Below are positions 1 through 9,131 of a stretch of DNA of 21,843 nucleotides, piece after piece. Under the pieces are notes generated by a model, which saw nothing but the letters and a program-made list of their open reading frames with translations, was not told the DNA's origin and did no database searches. The stretch's first letter is position 1. Each line of letters begins with the position of its first letter. The stretch comes from WTJH01 sp049598145 (GTDB taxonomy: Bacteria; Bacteroidota; Bacteroidia; Flavobacteriales; Flavobacteriaceae): NCBI GenBank assembly GCA_049598145.1, contig JBMYNJ010000019.1, positions 1-21,843 on the forward strand, written 5' to 3'. The position numbers and the translations under genes are program-made.

Positions 1-30
1 TTTCGTCTTTTTTAGACCAGCAACTATGAG

Positions 31-62
31 AAGCTTTCCCGTTAAAAGGAGGGCTTTTTTTT
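31..62 (+). terminator. Rho-independent terminator of an upstream gene
   Basis: A 9-bp stem, AAGCTTTCC (31-39) with GGAGGGCTT (48-56) including two G-U pairs, encloses an 8-base loop and runs into a T tract (55-62). It most likely ends a plus-strand gene that lies before the window; no part of that gene is recognisable in bases 1-30. Confidence 0.65.
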
Positions 63-251
63 ATACTCCTAATTTTTGCAGTGAATAATTATTAAAATAA
101 TCATATATATATAAACATATCTTACGTAATTATCAATAATTTGTCCATTTATTTAGTTAAACTATAATTTAGCTCAATTATTTTTATCCTCTTTTGGGCA
201 ATTTCTATGGGAGCTTCTCTCTACATTTATTCAAGCATATGATTAATTTAT
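63..251. other. AT-rich intergenic leader upstream of pckA
   Basis: No gene is visible here. The stretch holds an inverted repeat ATTATT-AA-AATAAT (88-101), a TA-alternating tract at about 103-113, and the candidate promoter listed separately. The distance from that promoter to the pckA start (about 100 bases) would leave a long 5' untranslated leader, but I see no recognisable riboswitch fold in it. Confidence 0.5.
141..172 (+). promoter_or_regulatory. Candidate Bacteroidota-type promoter for pckA
   Basis: TTG at 141-143 is followed after 21 bases by TAATTTAG (165-172), one mismatch from the TAnnTTTG -7 box; TATAAT also overlaps it (163-168). In so AT-rich a region a chance match is possible, so this is a tentative call. 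Confidence 0.35.
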
Positions 252-272
252 TTGTCTTTTAATCGCAAGACC

Positions 273-1841
273 ATGAACAAAATAAGTGTGCTACGGGCGG
301 AGGAATTTGAACAAATCCACAACCTAAATTCGGCGAGCATTCACTGGAATTTAACGCCGGAAAAACTCATCCAAAGATCCGTAACCCATGAGCATGCTGT
401 AGGCTGTGCCTCCGGAGCAATTGCTGTAAACACCGGAAAATTTACGGGCCGATCCCCCCAGGATCGATTTTTGGTTAGAGACGCTCTAACTTCCAAACGC
501 ATCCACTGGGGAGAAATTAACCTTCCCATGACCCCCCATTATTTCGATCGGTTGTATAAGCAGATGATTGATTACATCCAAAACAAACAGTTGTTTGGGC
601 GGCAAGTCCAGGTGTGTTCCGATCCGGTCTACCGTATAGATGTCAGTGTGATTACAGAGTTGGCCTGGTCCAATTTATTTGTTTCAAATATGTTTATTGA
701 ACTCTCACCCGAGAGTTCAGAAAACTACAGTAATGATTGGAGTGTTTTTTGCATTCCGTCTTTTAAAGCCGATCCTAAAACACATGGCACCAGAGCTGAA
801 AATTTTAGTGTGATTAATTTTAGTCGTCGTATCATTTTAATTGGTGGAACAGCCTATACTGGGGAAATTAAAAAAGGTATTTTTTCGGCCTTAAATTTCA
901 CATTACCGAGCTTTAAAAATACGCTGACTATGCACTGTTCTGCCAATGTGGGCGTTCAGGGAGATACGGCTTTGTTCTTTGGTCTTTCCGGGACGGGTAA
1001 AACGACTCTTTCTTCTTGCGCCGATCGCAAATTGATCGGTGATGATGAACACGGTTGGAGTCCCGAAAATCAGGTATTCAATTTCGAAGACGGTTGCTAC
1101 GCCAAGACCATCAACCTAGACCCTGAAATGGAACCGGAAATTTTTCAAGCCATCCGCAAAGGAGCTTTATTGGAAAATGTGGCGTTTTATCCGGATTCAG
1201 ACCGGGTGGATTATTCTAATGACTCGATCACTGAAAACACGAGAGTATCTTATCCTTTAAAACATTTAAATAATCTTCAGGCATCCGCTATCGGGGCGGC
1301 TCCACAACATATATTCTTTTTGAGTTGTGATGCCTTTGGCGTTTTGCCTCCATTAAGTAAACTCACTTCTGCACAAGCGGTGCATCAGTTTTTGTTAGGA
1401 TATACGGCTAAAGTCGCCGGGACCGAGTCTGGAGTAAAAGAGCCCCAAGCCGTATTCTCAGCTTGTTTTGGGGCGCCATTTATGCCCTTACATCCCAGTG
1501 TTTATGGAAATTTACTCCAAAAGAAAATCGAAGAAAATAACACCCAAGTCTGGTTGGTGAATACGGGTTGGATCGGGGGAGGCTATGGGGTAGGAAATCG
1601 AATTTCTTTACAGTATACCCGAGCATTAATTGACGCTGCTTTAGGGAATAAAATCGATCCAATAGCTTTTGAATCGAGTCCGTTTTTTGAATTTAAAATT
1701 CCAACCCAATGTCCTGGGATTCCTACGGTCCTACTGAATCCTAGAAATCTATGGGAAGATCGAGAGGCCTACGATGCACAAGCACACCAATTGGCTGAAA
1801 GGTTCAGAAAGCATTTGGAGCAGCTTTTGAATCCTATGTAA
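273..1841 (+). CDS. pckA: Phosphoenolpyruvate carboxykinase (ATP)
   Basis: Catalyses ATP-dependent decarboxylation of oxaloacetate to phosphoenolpyruvate, the committing step of gluconeogenesis, in the cytosol. The 522-residue product has the family's usual length. Visible motifs are the substrate-binding TGKFTGRSPQDRF near residues 54-66, the P-loop GLSGTGKTTLS near 237-247, the metal/nucleotide motif IGDDEHGW near 255-262, and NFEDGCYAK shortly after. I chose ATG 273 because it fits the family's N-terminus; a TTG at 252 in the same frame would add seven residues. It stands alone: an upstream terminator and an 83-base gap to the next gene suggest its own transcript. The reading frame is intact and the assignment is secure. 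Confidence 0.97.
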   Translation: MNKISVLRAEEFEQIHNLNSASIHWNLTPEKLIQRSVTHEHAVGCASGAIAVNTGKFTGRSPQDRFLVRDALTSKRIHWGEINLPMTPHYFDRLYKQMIDYIQNKQLFGRQVQVCSDPVYRIDVSVITELAWSNLFVSNMFIELSPESSENYSNDWSVFCIPSFKADPKTHGTRAENFSVINFSRRIILIGGTAYTGEIKKGIFSALNFTLPSFKNTLTMHCSANVGVQGDTALFFGLSGTGKTTLSSCADRKLIGDDEHGWSPENQVFNFEDGCYAKTINLDPEMEPEIFQAIRKGALLENVAFYPDSDRVDYSNDSITENTRVSYPLKHLNNLQASAIGAAPQHIFFLSCDAFGVLPPLSKLTSAQAVHQFLLGYTAKVAGTESGVKEPQAVFSACFGAPFMPLHPSVYGNLLQKKIEENNTQVWLVNTGWIGGGYGVGNRISLQYTRALIDAALGNKIDPIAFESSPFFEFKIPTQCPGIPTVLLNPRNLWEDREAYDAQAHQLAERFRKHLEQLLNPM

Positions 1842-1924
1842 TTTATTGATTTCCCACTTTTTAATTCAATTTAGGTGCGAATTCCTATGAAATATAACTT
1901 AATTTTAATAATCAATCTTAGGCT

Positions 1925-2878
1925 ATGATTTTGGTTCTGGGCGCGTTAGGTCAAATCGGGTTAGAGTTAACCCAAAAACTTCGGAAAGAATACGGTTCCC
2001 AAAAGGTTATTGCTGCGGACATTCGCGAGCCCTCGCCAGCTGTTCGGGAACAGGGACCCTTTTTTTCTCTGGATTGTAGGAGTCCTGAGGGGTTGGTTTC
2101 ATTGTTTCAGCAATATCCCATCCGCCAGTTGTATCATTTACCGGCATTGTTGTCTTCGGCTGCCGAAAAAGCTCCGCAAACCGCTGTCCAAACCAATTTT
2201 ATGGGATTGTATAACAGTCTTGAATTGGCCCGGCAATACAATTGTCAGCTTTTTTTCCCTTCGACCATCGGAGTATTTAGCGAGGAATCTCCCCCAGACC
2301 GAACCCCTCAAAACTGCGTAATGCGGCCGAAAACCATTTATGGCACAACGAAATTGGCGGGGGAGCTTTTGTGTGATTATTATCATCACAAATATGGTCT
2401 TGACATTCGAGGGATTCGCTTTCCGGGGATTGTTTCCTATCAAGTGATCCCTCATGGAGGAACAACAGACTTTGCTGTAGAAATATTTTTTGCCGCCAGT
2501 AAAGCAAACTCCTATGTGTCTTATTTAGAGCCCCAAACCACCTTAGATATGGTATATATTGATGATGCTATCGATGGGATCCTTCAATTGATGGAAGCTC
2601 CTGCGCAAAATTTAAAAACTCGAAACGCCTATAATATTACATCCATGCAACTCAATGCCGAATTATTAGGTCGCGAAATTGCCTTGTATAAGCCGGGGTT
2701 TAAAGTACTTTGTCAAGAAGACCCCCTGCGTCAACAAATTGCAGATAGTTGGCCAAATTCACTTGACGATTCCTGTGCCCGTGCCGAATGGGGATGGAAT
2801 CCAACCTATGATATTAAAAAAACAGTTGCCACCATGATAAAAGGGGTATCCAGCATTAAAACTTCTGATTATGTCTGA
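1925..2878 (+). CDS. tdh: L-threonine 3-dehydrogenase, short-chain (SDR/epimerase-like) type
   Basis: An extended short-chain dehydrogenase of 317 residues. It shows the NAD-binding GxxGxxG (GALGQIG, residues 6-12), an acidic residue D32 after beta-strand 2 that favours NAD over NADP, a PSTIG serine/threonine segment at 112-116, and the YxxxK pair Y139/K143. The family contains UDP-sugar epimerases, but the length and the kbl gene that follows with an 8-base overlap fit the SDR-type threonine dehydrogenase known from flavobacteria. It oxidises threonine to 2-amino-3-ketobutyrate, which the next enzyme cleaves. It differs from the zinc-dependent Tdh of E. coli. Function is inferred from family and neighbour. 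Confidence 0.88.
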   Translation: MILVLGALGQIGLELTQKLRKEYGSQKVIAADIREPSPAVREQGPFFSLDCRSPEGLVSLFQQYPIRQLYHLPALLSSAAEKAPQTAVQTNFMGLYNSLELARQYNCQLFFPSTIGVFSEESPPDRTPQNCVMRPKTIYGTTKLAGELLCDYYHHKYGLDIRGIRFPGIVSYQVIPHGGTTDFAVEIFFAASKANSYVSYLEPQTTLDMVYIDDAIDGILQLMEAPAQNLKTRNAYNITSMQLNAELLGREIALYKPGFKVLCQEDPLRQQIADSWPNSLDDSCARAEWGWNPTYDIKKTVATMIKGVSSIKTSDYV

Positions 2879-4097
2879 TATTTTAAATAAGAATCTAATT
2901 CAAAAGCTCGCGTCCCTGGAACAAGAGGGGATATTAAAATCCAAAGAACGGGTTATTTCTGGTCGTATCCCTGCCCAAAATTCTTGGGGGCCACGGGTGA
3001 CCTTGGAGGGCAGCAATAAACCCTATATTCGAGCGAATTCCAACTCCTATTTGGATTTAAATTTTCATCCCCAATTGATCCAAGCAGCCGAAGCAGCTAC
3101 CCTTAAATACGGAGTGGGTCCCGGAGCGGTTCGATTTATAGACGGGACATTTCCCCCGCATAAAGCTCTGGAAAAAGCAATCGCTGAGTTTACTGGCTAT
3201 CCGGCAGCACGCATTTTCAATTCGGCCTATGCCGCCAATTTGTCCTTGATCTTAGGCTTGCATACTTCAGACACCTTTTGGATGTGTGATGCTTTAAACC
3301 ACAACAGTTTAATTCGCGGATTAAAAATGGCTGGAGTAGTATCCGGACAAAAAGTAGTGTATTCTCACGGCGACCTCTCCGACTTGGAATCTAAGCTCCA
3401 GCAAATTCCGAAACAGTTTAAACGGATTTGTATTTTAACCGATGGAGTATTTAGTATGCGGGGCGATGTGGTCCCATTAACAGGAATCCAAAATTTGGCC
3501 CTTCGATATCAGGATCAATTTGAGGAGGGGATTTGTTTAGTGGTGGACGACTCTCATGGAGTAGGCGCCTTGGGATCAAAAGGAAAAGGGGTTATAGAAT
3601 CGTCCGATTCGCTCCCCTATGCTTTGGTGGGAACTTTTGGAAAAGCCTTTGGGGTAAATGGTGGATTTGTAGCTGGGTCTACAGAACTAATCGAATTTCT
3701 AAGACAAAAAGGGGATACCTATATCTATACCAATCCTCTTGGAGCTGCGGAGTCTGCAGCAGCTTTGGAAGCTGTAAATCTCTTGGCGACTTCGGATGGC
3801 CATCAAAGATTAGAAAATTTAAAAAACCGTACCCTTCAATTTCGAGAAGGAGTGCAGCAAATGGGTTTTGAAACCATTCCGGGACCCCATCCGGTTGTTT
3901 CGGTGCTTACCCGAAGCAGTACCAGCAACCGAGAATTGGTTTCCTATCTCTATGAACAAGGAATTTTAGTGATTGGGCTTAGTTATCCAGTAGTCCCAAA
4001 AGGAGAGGAATGTATTCGTTTTCAGATCAATGCTGGGATGACCTCTGAAGACATTGTTTATATTCTGGATAAACTTTCTGAAAAGAAACTACACTAG
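2871..4097 (+). CDS. kbl: 2-amino-3-ketobutyrate CoA ligase (glycine C-acetyltransferase)
   Basis: A pyridoxal-phosphate enzyme of the alpha-oxoamine synthase family, 408 residues, cytosolic. It cleaves 2-amino-3-ketobutyrate with CoA to glycine and acetyl-CoA. Seen in the sequence are GPGAVRFIDGT (83-93, like the SVRFICGT segment of E. coli Kbl), DALNHNSLI (140-148), the cofactor-binding VVDDSHGVG (224-232), the Schiff-base lysine K258 in GTFGKAFG, and PVVPKGEECIR near the C-terminus. The start overlaps the tdh end by 8 bases (ATGTCTGA), so the two are probably translated together. Related enzymes (8-amino-7-oxononanoate synthase, serine palmitoyltransferase) are less likely given the tdh neighbour. 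Confidence 0.9.
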   Translation: MSDILNKNLIQKLASLEQEGILKSKERVISGRIPAQNSWGPRVTLEGSNKPYIRANSNSYLDLNFHPQLIQAAEAATLKYGVGPGAVRFIDGTFPPHKALEKAIAEFTGYPAARIFNSAYAANLSLILGLHTSDTFWMCDALNHNSLIRGLKMAGVVSGQKVVYSHGDLSDLESKLQQIPKQFKRICILTDGVFSMRGDVVPLTGIQNLALRYQDQFEEGICLVVDDSHGVGALGSKGKGVIESSDSLPYALVGTFGKAFGVNGGFVAGSTELIEFLRQKGDTYIYTNPLGAAESAAALEAVNLLATSDGHQRLENLKNRTLQFREGVQQMGFETIPGPHPVVSVLTRSSTSNRELVSYLYEQGILVIGLSYPVVPKGEECIRFQINAGMTSEDIVYILDKLSEKKLH

Positions 4098-4154
4098 GCT
4101 TCTTTTTTTCATCAAATTTGTGCCCAATCTCTAAGTTAAAGTGATACATCCCAA

Positions 4155-6371
4155 ATGATTTTGATCATGCGTATCCTGATTTTATTTTGTTTTTTACTGA
4201 TTGGAAACTCTTTATGGGGGCAAGTCCGGGGAATAGTCCTGGGACCTGAAGGCCCTTTGGCTGGAGCGAATGTTTGGCAAGTGTCTAGTAGCTCAGGCAC
4301 GACCACCAACGAAAAAGGTGCTTTTACTTTAACCGTATCCGAAAATACCGATGAAACTTTGGTGTTTTCATATGTAGGATTTACCCCCAAAACCTTTTCC
4401 TTAGAAGGAATTGATACTTCCAAACCTTTGGAAATTCAGTTAATTCCCGACGGGACTTTGGAGGAAATTGTTGTAACCTCCGGCCTTATACCGATCAAAA
4501 GGTTAGAAAGCACGATTCCGGTGGAAGTTTACGGAGCTTCTTTTTTTAAACGAAACCCCACCTCAAGTTTGTTCGAGGGTTTGCAAAATATCAATGGGGT
4601 TCGTCCACAGATCAATTGTAGTGTTTGTTATACGGGCGATATTCAAATCAATGGCCTCCAAGGGCCGTATACTTTTGTGCTTATCGACGGGATGCCCATT
4701 GTGAGTAGTTTATCGAGTGTCTATGGGCTTAATGGGATTCCTACCGGATTGATCGAACGAGTAGAAGTTGTCAAAGGACCTGCCGGGACCCTTTATGGGA
4801 GTCAGGCAGTGGGGGGACTCATCAATGTGATTACCAAAATTCCGGAACAAAGCCCACAGTTGTATTTCGACTCCTTTTCCACCAATTGGAATGAACACAA
4901 CTTGGATTTAGGATTCAGTACACAATTGTCTGAAAATTTATTCCAATTGGTTGGGATCAATACTTTTTTTTACGATTCTCCAGTAGATAATAATCAAGAT
5001 GGATTTACGGACATGAGCTTACAAAAACGAGTGTCTTTTTTTAATAAGTTCCAATGGAAAAAAAACAATCAATTGGCCGTTAGATTTTTGTACGAAGACC
5101 GGTGGGGAGGAGAAATGGATTGGAATTCTAGGTTTCGAGGGAGTTCACAAATTTATGCGGAAAGCATTTATACCCGCCGATATGAGATTATTGGACAGCA
5201 TAGGGATGTATGGGGTTCGGGTTTACAAATGCAATATTCGTTTACCGATCACCATCAGGATTCCTCTTATGGAGACATCCCCTATCGAGGGCACGACCGA
5301 GTGGGTTTTGTTCAGGTCTTTGGTCAAGAAAAATGGGAGAAGCATCAATTGCTATTTGGGGCAGCCACTCGATACAGTTTCTACAACGATAATACTCCGG
5401 CGACCTTGGAGCCCGATCGGTATATTCTCCCGGGAATATTTGTGGAAGATGAATTTAGTTTTCAAGAATCCTTAGAAATTTTAGCGGGTCTTCGATGGGA
5501 CTTTCATCCCACTCATAAAAATATTTGGACCCCACGTGTGGGGCTTCGATGGACTCCTAATGAGCAGACACGATTACGTTTGAATTATGGAACCGGTTTT
5601 CGAGTGGTGAATTTGTTTACGGAAGAACACGCCGCTTTGTCGGGTGCCCGGGAAGTAATTTTAGAAGAAGCATTAGCGCCGGAACAATCCCAAAGTATCC
5701 ATCTAAATTTTTCGAGAAAATTCTATACCACCAACGGTTGGATTTTGGGGTGGGAACTTCAAGGTTGGTATACTCACTTTGAAAACCAAATCCTGCCGGA
5801 CTACGATACGAATCCCGACGAAATTCGTTACGCCAACTTGGATGGCTTCTCCTTTTCTAAAGGGATAAGCACCAATTTAGACTTTCGTTTCCGGAATTTT
5901 TCCGGTAACCTTGGAACCAGTATTTTAAATGTACGAGCCCGAAATGAAGGCCGCCTTTTTCGACCGGTTTTTACTGAAAACTGGTCGGGGGTCTGGAGCC
6001 TGAATTATCGGAGTTCCCGCGGTAAATGGGGATTAGACTACACTGGGAATCTTTATGGGTCCATGCGACTCCCATTGGCCGGAGAAAACGACCCCCGTCC
6101 GGAATATTCCCCTGTATGGAGTTTGCAGAACTTAAAGATGTCTTGGGAAATCAATTCACAGTGGCAAGTTTATGGGGGCTGTAAAAATCTTTTGGATTGG
6201 ACCCCTGCAGACGAGGTGCCCTTTTTGATTGCCAGGGCCGAAGACCCCTTCGATCAGCAGATCAACGATCCGGTCAATAATCCGTACGGCTTAAGTTTCG
6301 ATCCTACTTATATTTACGCTCCCAATCAAGGGCGACGATTTTTTGTCGGCTTGCAATGGGTGCTTCCATAG
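4155..6371 (+). CDS. TonB-dependent outer-membrane receptor with N-terminal carboxypeptidase-like repeat
   Basis: 738 residues. A signal peptide (residues 5-22, ending LWG-Q) is followed by a carboxypeptidase-D regulatory-like beta domain (about 24-95), a plug domain (about 105-230) and a 22-strand barrel to the end. The plug holds LIDGMPIV and the segment VKGPAGTLYGSQAVGGLINV, typical of the family, and a Cys-x-x-Cys (C155, C158) just before GDIQINGL. It imports an unidentified ligand across the outer membrane using TonB energy. Plug features like these occur in receptors annotated for siderophores, but no ligand can be assigned here. ATG 4167 (starting MRILILF) gives an equally good signal peptide. 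It stands alone, with 57 bases before and 69 after. Confidence 0.93.
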   Translation: MILIMRILILFCFLLIGNSLWGQVRGIVLGPEGPLAGANVWQVSSSSGTTTNEKGAFTLTVSENTDETLVFSYVGFTPKTFSLEGIDTSKPLEIQLIPDGTLEEIVVTSGLIPIKRLESTIPVEVYGASFFKRNPTSSLFEGLQNINGVRPQINCSVCYTGDIQINGLQGPYTFVLIDGMPIVSSLSSVYGLNGIPTGLIERVEVVKGPAGTLYGSQAVGGLINVITKIPEQSPQLYFDSFSTNWNEHNLDLGFSTQLSENLFQLVGINTFFYDSPVDNNQDGFTDMSLQKRVSFFNKFQWKKNNQLAVRFLYEDRWGGEMDWNSRFRGSSQIYAESIYTRRYEIIGQHRDVWGSGLQMQYSFTDHHQDSSYGDIPYRGHDRVGFVQVFGQEKWEKHQLLFGAATRYSFYNDNTPATLEPDRYILPGIFVEDEFSFQESLEILAGLRWDFHPTHKNIWTPRVGLRWTPNEQTRLRLNYGTGFRVVNLFTEEHAALSGAREVILEEALAPEQSQSIHLNFSRKFYTTNGWILGWELQGWYTHFENQILPDYDTNPDEIRYANLDGFSFSKGISTNLDFRFRNFSGNLGTSILNVRARNEGRLFRPVFTENWSGVWSLNYRSSRGKWGLDYTGNLYGSMRLPLAGENDPRPEYSPVWSLQNLKMSWEINSQWQVYGGCKNLLDWTPADEVPFLIARAEDPFDQQINDPVNNPYGLSFDPTYIYAPNQGRRFFVGLQWVLP

Positions 6372-6440
6372 GGATTATTTTCACTTAAAAATAACTCGAA
6401 AAAGCATTTCAAATGAGGGCGATTTGATAAATTCGTTTCT

Positions 6441-7829
6441 ATGGACAAATCGTTAAAAGTTTTAGGAAGCGAAGAATGGTGTGCTTTTGAGCAACTCCAG
6501 ATTCCGGCCATTAAGGCACGTATCGATTCGGGAGCTAAAACCTCTTCTATCCAGGCCTATAATATCAAGAGAATTTTCCGCAATGGGACTCCCTGGGCGG
6601 AGTTTGAGGTCAATCCGATTCAGGACAACCGAAGTGTTTCCATCCGATGTTCGGCTCCGATTATCGATACTCGGACCATTCGAAGTTCCAATGGGAATAC
6701 ACAGAAGCGCTACGTGATCCGAACCCCTTTGCGCATTGGAGAGCAGACTTTTGATATCGAATTGTCCTTGGCGAATCGGGATGCGATGGATTATCGAATG
6801 TTGTTGGGGCGTGAAGCCATGCGCCAACGTTTTTTAGTGAATCCTGCGGAACATTTTCGATTGGGGGATTATTCTTCATCCCAAGTTGAAAACTTTTACA
6901 AGCACCTGATTCATGAGAAATCTGGCTTAAGAATTGCAGTTTTAGCCTCCAACAGGGAGCTTTACAGTAACAAACGTTTAATCGAATCGGGAAAGGCTCG
7001 AGGGCATGAGATGCATTTTTTAAACATTCAGCAGTGTTATATGCGTCTGGATGCGGATACCCCGGAAGTCCGTTATCGCGGGGGGAGTATTTTGGATAAT
7101 GTAGATGCTGTGATTCCACGAATCCGACCCAGTATGACCTTTTATGGTTGTGCATTGTTGCGACAATTCGATTCTATTGGGACTTTTTGTCAAAATTCTG
7201 CCGCTTCCATCAGCGAATCCCGGGATAAATTATTTTCCTCTCAGTTGTTTTCCAAAAATGGAATTCAAATCCCGTTGACGGGTTTTGCGAAATCTCCTCT
7301 TGAAACCAAAGATTTGATTGAAATGGTGGGGGGCGCTCCCTTAATCATAAAACTCCTTAGTAGCGCTCAGGGGAAAGGGGTCGTATCAGCGGAAACTTCC
7401 AAAGCAGCCCAAAGTGTAATCAATGCGTTTAAAAGTCTTCAGGCCAATATTTTGGTGCAAGAATTTATCAAAGAAGCCGAGGGCAAAGACATCCGCTGTT
7501 TTGTGGTGGATGGAAAGGTGGTAGCCGCTATACAGCGACAAGCTCCGCAAGGAGAATTTCGCTCCAATATTCATTTGGGAGGGTCTGCTTCTCAGGTGCG
7601 GATCACCAAAGAAGAAAGACGGATGGCGGTTAAAGCGGCAAAAATCTTAAATTTACAAGTGGCAGGAGTGGATATCATCCGTTCTAACAAAGGCCCATTA
7701 CTGCTGGAAGTCAATTCTTCTCCGGGCCTGGAGGGAATTGAAAATGCTACCGGGAAAGACATTGCCAACGAAATGATTATGGCGATTGAAAAGAAATTAA
7801 AATATTCCCCGGTTGCTCCATTGGTTTAA
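6441..7829 (+). CDS. rimK: Fusion of retropepsin-like protease domain (PF05618 type) and RimK-family ATP-grasp ligase
   Basis: 462 residues in two parts. Residues 1 to about 145 match the RimK-associated protease family (annotated as ATP-dependent zinc protease, related to RimB): ARIDSGAKTSSI with D29 as the likely catalytic aspartate, and MLLGREAM (120-127). From about 163 onward it is a RimK ligase with an N-terminal domain followed by an ATP-grasp, including LVQEFI, a CFVVDGKVVAAI strand, SNIHLGG and the metal-binding EVNSSPGLEGIE. RimK adds glutamates to the C-terminus of ribosomal protein S6 in E. coli; in this organism the target is unknown. The fusion suggests that ligation and trimming act on one substrate. 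rmuC follows after 12 bases and probably shares the transcript. Confidence 0.92.
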   Translation: MDKSLKVLGSEEWCAFEQLQIPAIKARIDSGAKTSSIQAYNIKRIFRNGTPWAEFEVNPIQDNRSVSIRCSAPIIDTRTIRSSNGNTQKRYVIRTPLRIGEQTFDIELSLANRDAMDYRMLLGREAMRQRFLVNPAEHFRLGDYSSSQVENFYKHLIHEKSGLRIAVLASNRELYSNKRLIESGKARGHEMHFLNIQQCYMRLDADTPEVRYRGGSILDNVDAVIPRIRPSMTFYGCALLRQFDSIGTFCQNSAASISESRDKLFSSQLFSKNGIQIPLTGFAKSPLETKDLIEMVGGAPLIIKLLSSAQGKGVVSAETSKAAQSVINAFKSLQANILVQEFIKEAEGKDIRCFVVDGKVVAAIQRQAPQGEFRSNIHLGGSASQVRITKEERRMAVKAAKILNLQVAGVDIIRSNKGPLLLEVNSSPGLEGIENATGKDIANEMIMAIEKKLKYSPVAPLV

Positions 7830-7841
7830 TCTGTTAAAGAA

Positions 7842-9131
7842 TTGAGTGTGGACATCATTGTTATTATTCTTTTAGTACTCATTTTAATTGTACTGGCTTT
7901 TCTCGGGTTTCGTGTCAGTGCTCAAAAGCCCAGCCGTCTATCGGATGAATTTCGCTTGAGTCTTCAACAAGAATTTTCCCTCCAAAGAACGGAACTGTCC
8001 AAAAATTTGAAGGAAAACCGAGAAGAATTGACGCAAGGAATCACCCGATTAACAGATCTCATGCTTAAAAATGCCAAGGACGATCGGGAAGAACTTCGGA
8101 AAACTTTACAGCAATTTCAAGAAGTATTTACTCAAAATGTCAATGCCTTTAATACGCTTCAAAAGCAGAAGTTTGAACAAATGGCGTTAAAGCAGGACGA
8201 ATTGGCCAAAACCACGGAATTGCGTTTGGAGAAAATGCGAGAAACCGTTGATGAGAAGTTGCATAAAACTCTTGAAGATCGTCTAGGAAAATCCTTTGAG
8301 CGAGTTACCAAACAACTGATGGAGGTCCAAAAAGGCTTGGGAGAGATGCAAAATTTAGCTACGGGAGTGGGCGACCTTAAACGGGTTTTAACCAATGTAA
8401 AAACTCGGGGAGTTTTAGGTGAAATTCAATTGGGGAATATTTTAGAACAGATTTTGGCCCCCGAACAATACGAGGCCAATGTTAAAACCAAACCCCATTC
8501 AGATGCTTTGGTGGAATTTGCGATTCGACTGCCCGGTAAAAATGACGAAAAGACCGTCTATCTCCCCATAGATGCTAAATTCCCGCAGGAAGATTACGTG
8601 CGACTTCAATCGGCCTACGAAGTAGGCGACCCTTCTCAAGTCGAAATGTCACAGAAAGCTTTGATTCGTTCGGTTAAACTCTTTGCCAAAGATATCGCTC
8701 AAAAATATCTGGAACCACCCCACACCACAGACTTTGGGATCATGTTTTTACCCACAGAAGGGCTCTATGCAGAATTGGCTCGCCATCCTGATCTGATTGC
8801 CCAGCTACAACGGGAATTTAAAATAATTTTGACGGGCCCCACTACACTTGCAGCCATGCTCAACAGTCTTCAAATGGGCTTTAAGACCCTTGCAATACAG
8901 AAACGCAGCAGTGAGGTTTGGCAGGTTTTAGGAGCGGTTAAAAAAGAGTTTGTAACTTTTGGAGGGGTACTTGAAAAAGCTCAGAAAAAAATTAAAGAAG
9001 CCGACAATGAGATCGAAAAAATGGTTACTACTCGAACGCGAATGATGTTGTCTAAGCTCAAAAAAGTGGAGCAAATAGAACCGGAAGAACTCCCCGAAAA
9101 AACTTCCCCTTCCATCGACTTAGAACTTTAA
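7842..9131 (+). CDS. rmuC: RmuC family DNA recombination protein
   Basis: 429 residues: an N-terminal membrane helix (about 3-24), a long charged coiled coil (about 35-150), and the RmuC nuclease-like domain from about 170, with the conserved segments TRGVLGEIQLG, YLPIDAKFPQEDY and FLPTEGLYAE. RmuC proteins limit recombination between inverted repeats in E. coli; the family resembles restriction-type nucleases, and the aspartate in PIDAKFP fits a metal site. The start is TTG 7842 or GTG 7848; no ATG fits. It ends convergently with pabC: the two stop codons share the palindrome TTAA (9128-9131). Membership is certain, the exact start is not. Confidence 0.93.
   Translation: MSVDIIVIILLVLILIVLAFLGFRVSAQKPSRLSDEFRLSLQQEFSLQRTELSKNLKENREELTQGITRLTDLMLKNAKDDREELRKTLQQFQEVFTQNVNAFNTLQKQKFEQMALKQDELAKTTELRLEKMRETVDEKLHKTLEDRLGKSFERVTKQLMEVQKGLGEMQNLATGVGDLKRVLTNVKTRGVLGEIQLGNILEQILAPEQYEANVKTKPHSDALVEFAIRLPGKNDEKTVYLPIDAKFPQEDYVRLQSAYEVGDPSQVEMSQKALIRSVKLFAKDIAQKYLEPPHTTDFGIMFLPTEGLYAELARHPDLIAQLQREFKIILTGPTTLAAMLNSLQMGFKTLAIQKRSSEVWQVLGAVKKEFVTFGGVLEKAQKKIKEADNEIEKMVTTRTRMMLSKLKKVEQIEPEELPEKTSPSIDLEL

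Noticed and set aside
103..113. TA-alternating tract as a microsatellite or replication/origin element
   Set aside because: It is short and in an AT-rich spacer; no DnaA boxes, iterons or replication genes are nearby.
2138..2455. 105-codon minus-strand frame inside tdh
   Set aside because: It lies opposite conserved dehydrogenase codons, has low-complexity basic composition and matches nothing I know.
6661..7155. 164-codon open frame on the minus strand within the rimK fusion
   Set aside because: It is wholly antisense to conserved protease/RimK codons, has no recognisable motif and no promoter or neighbour on that strand.
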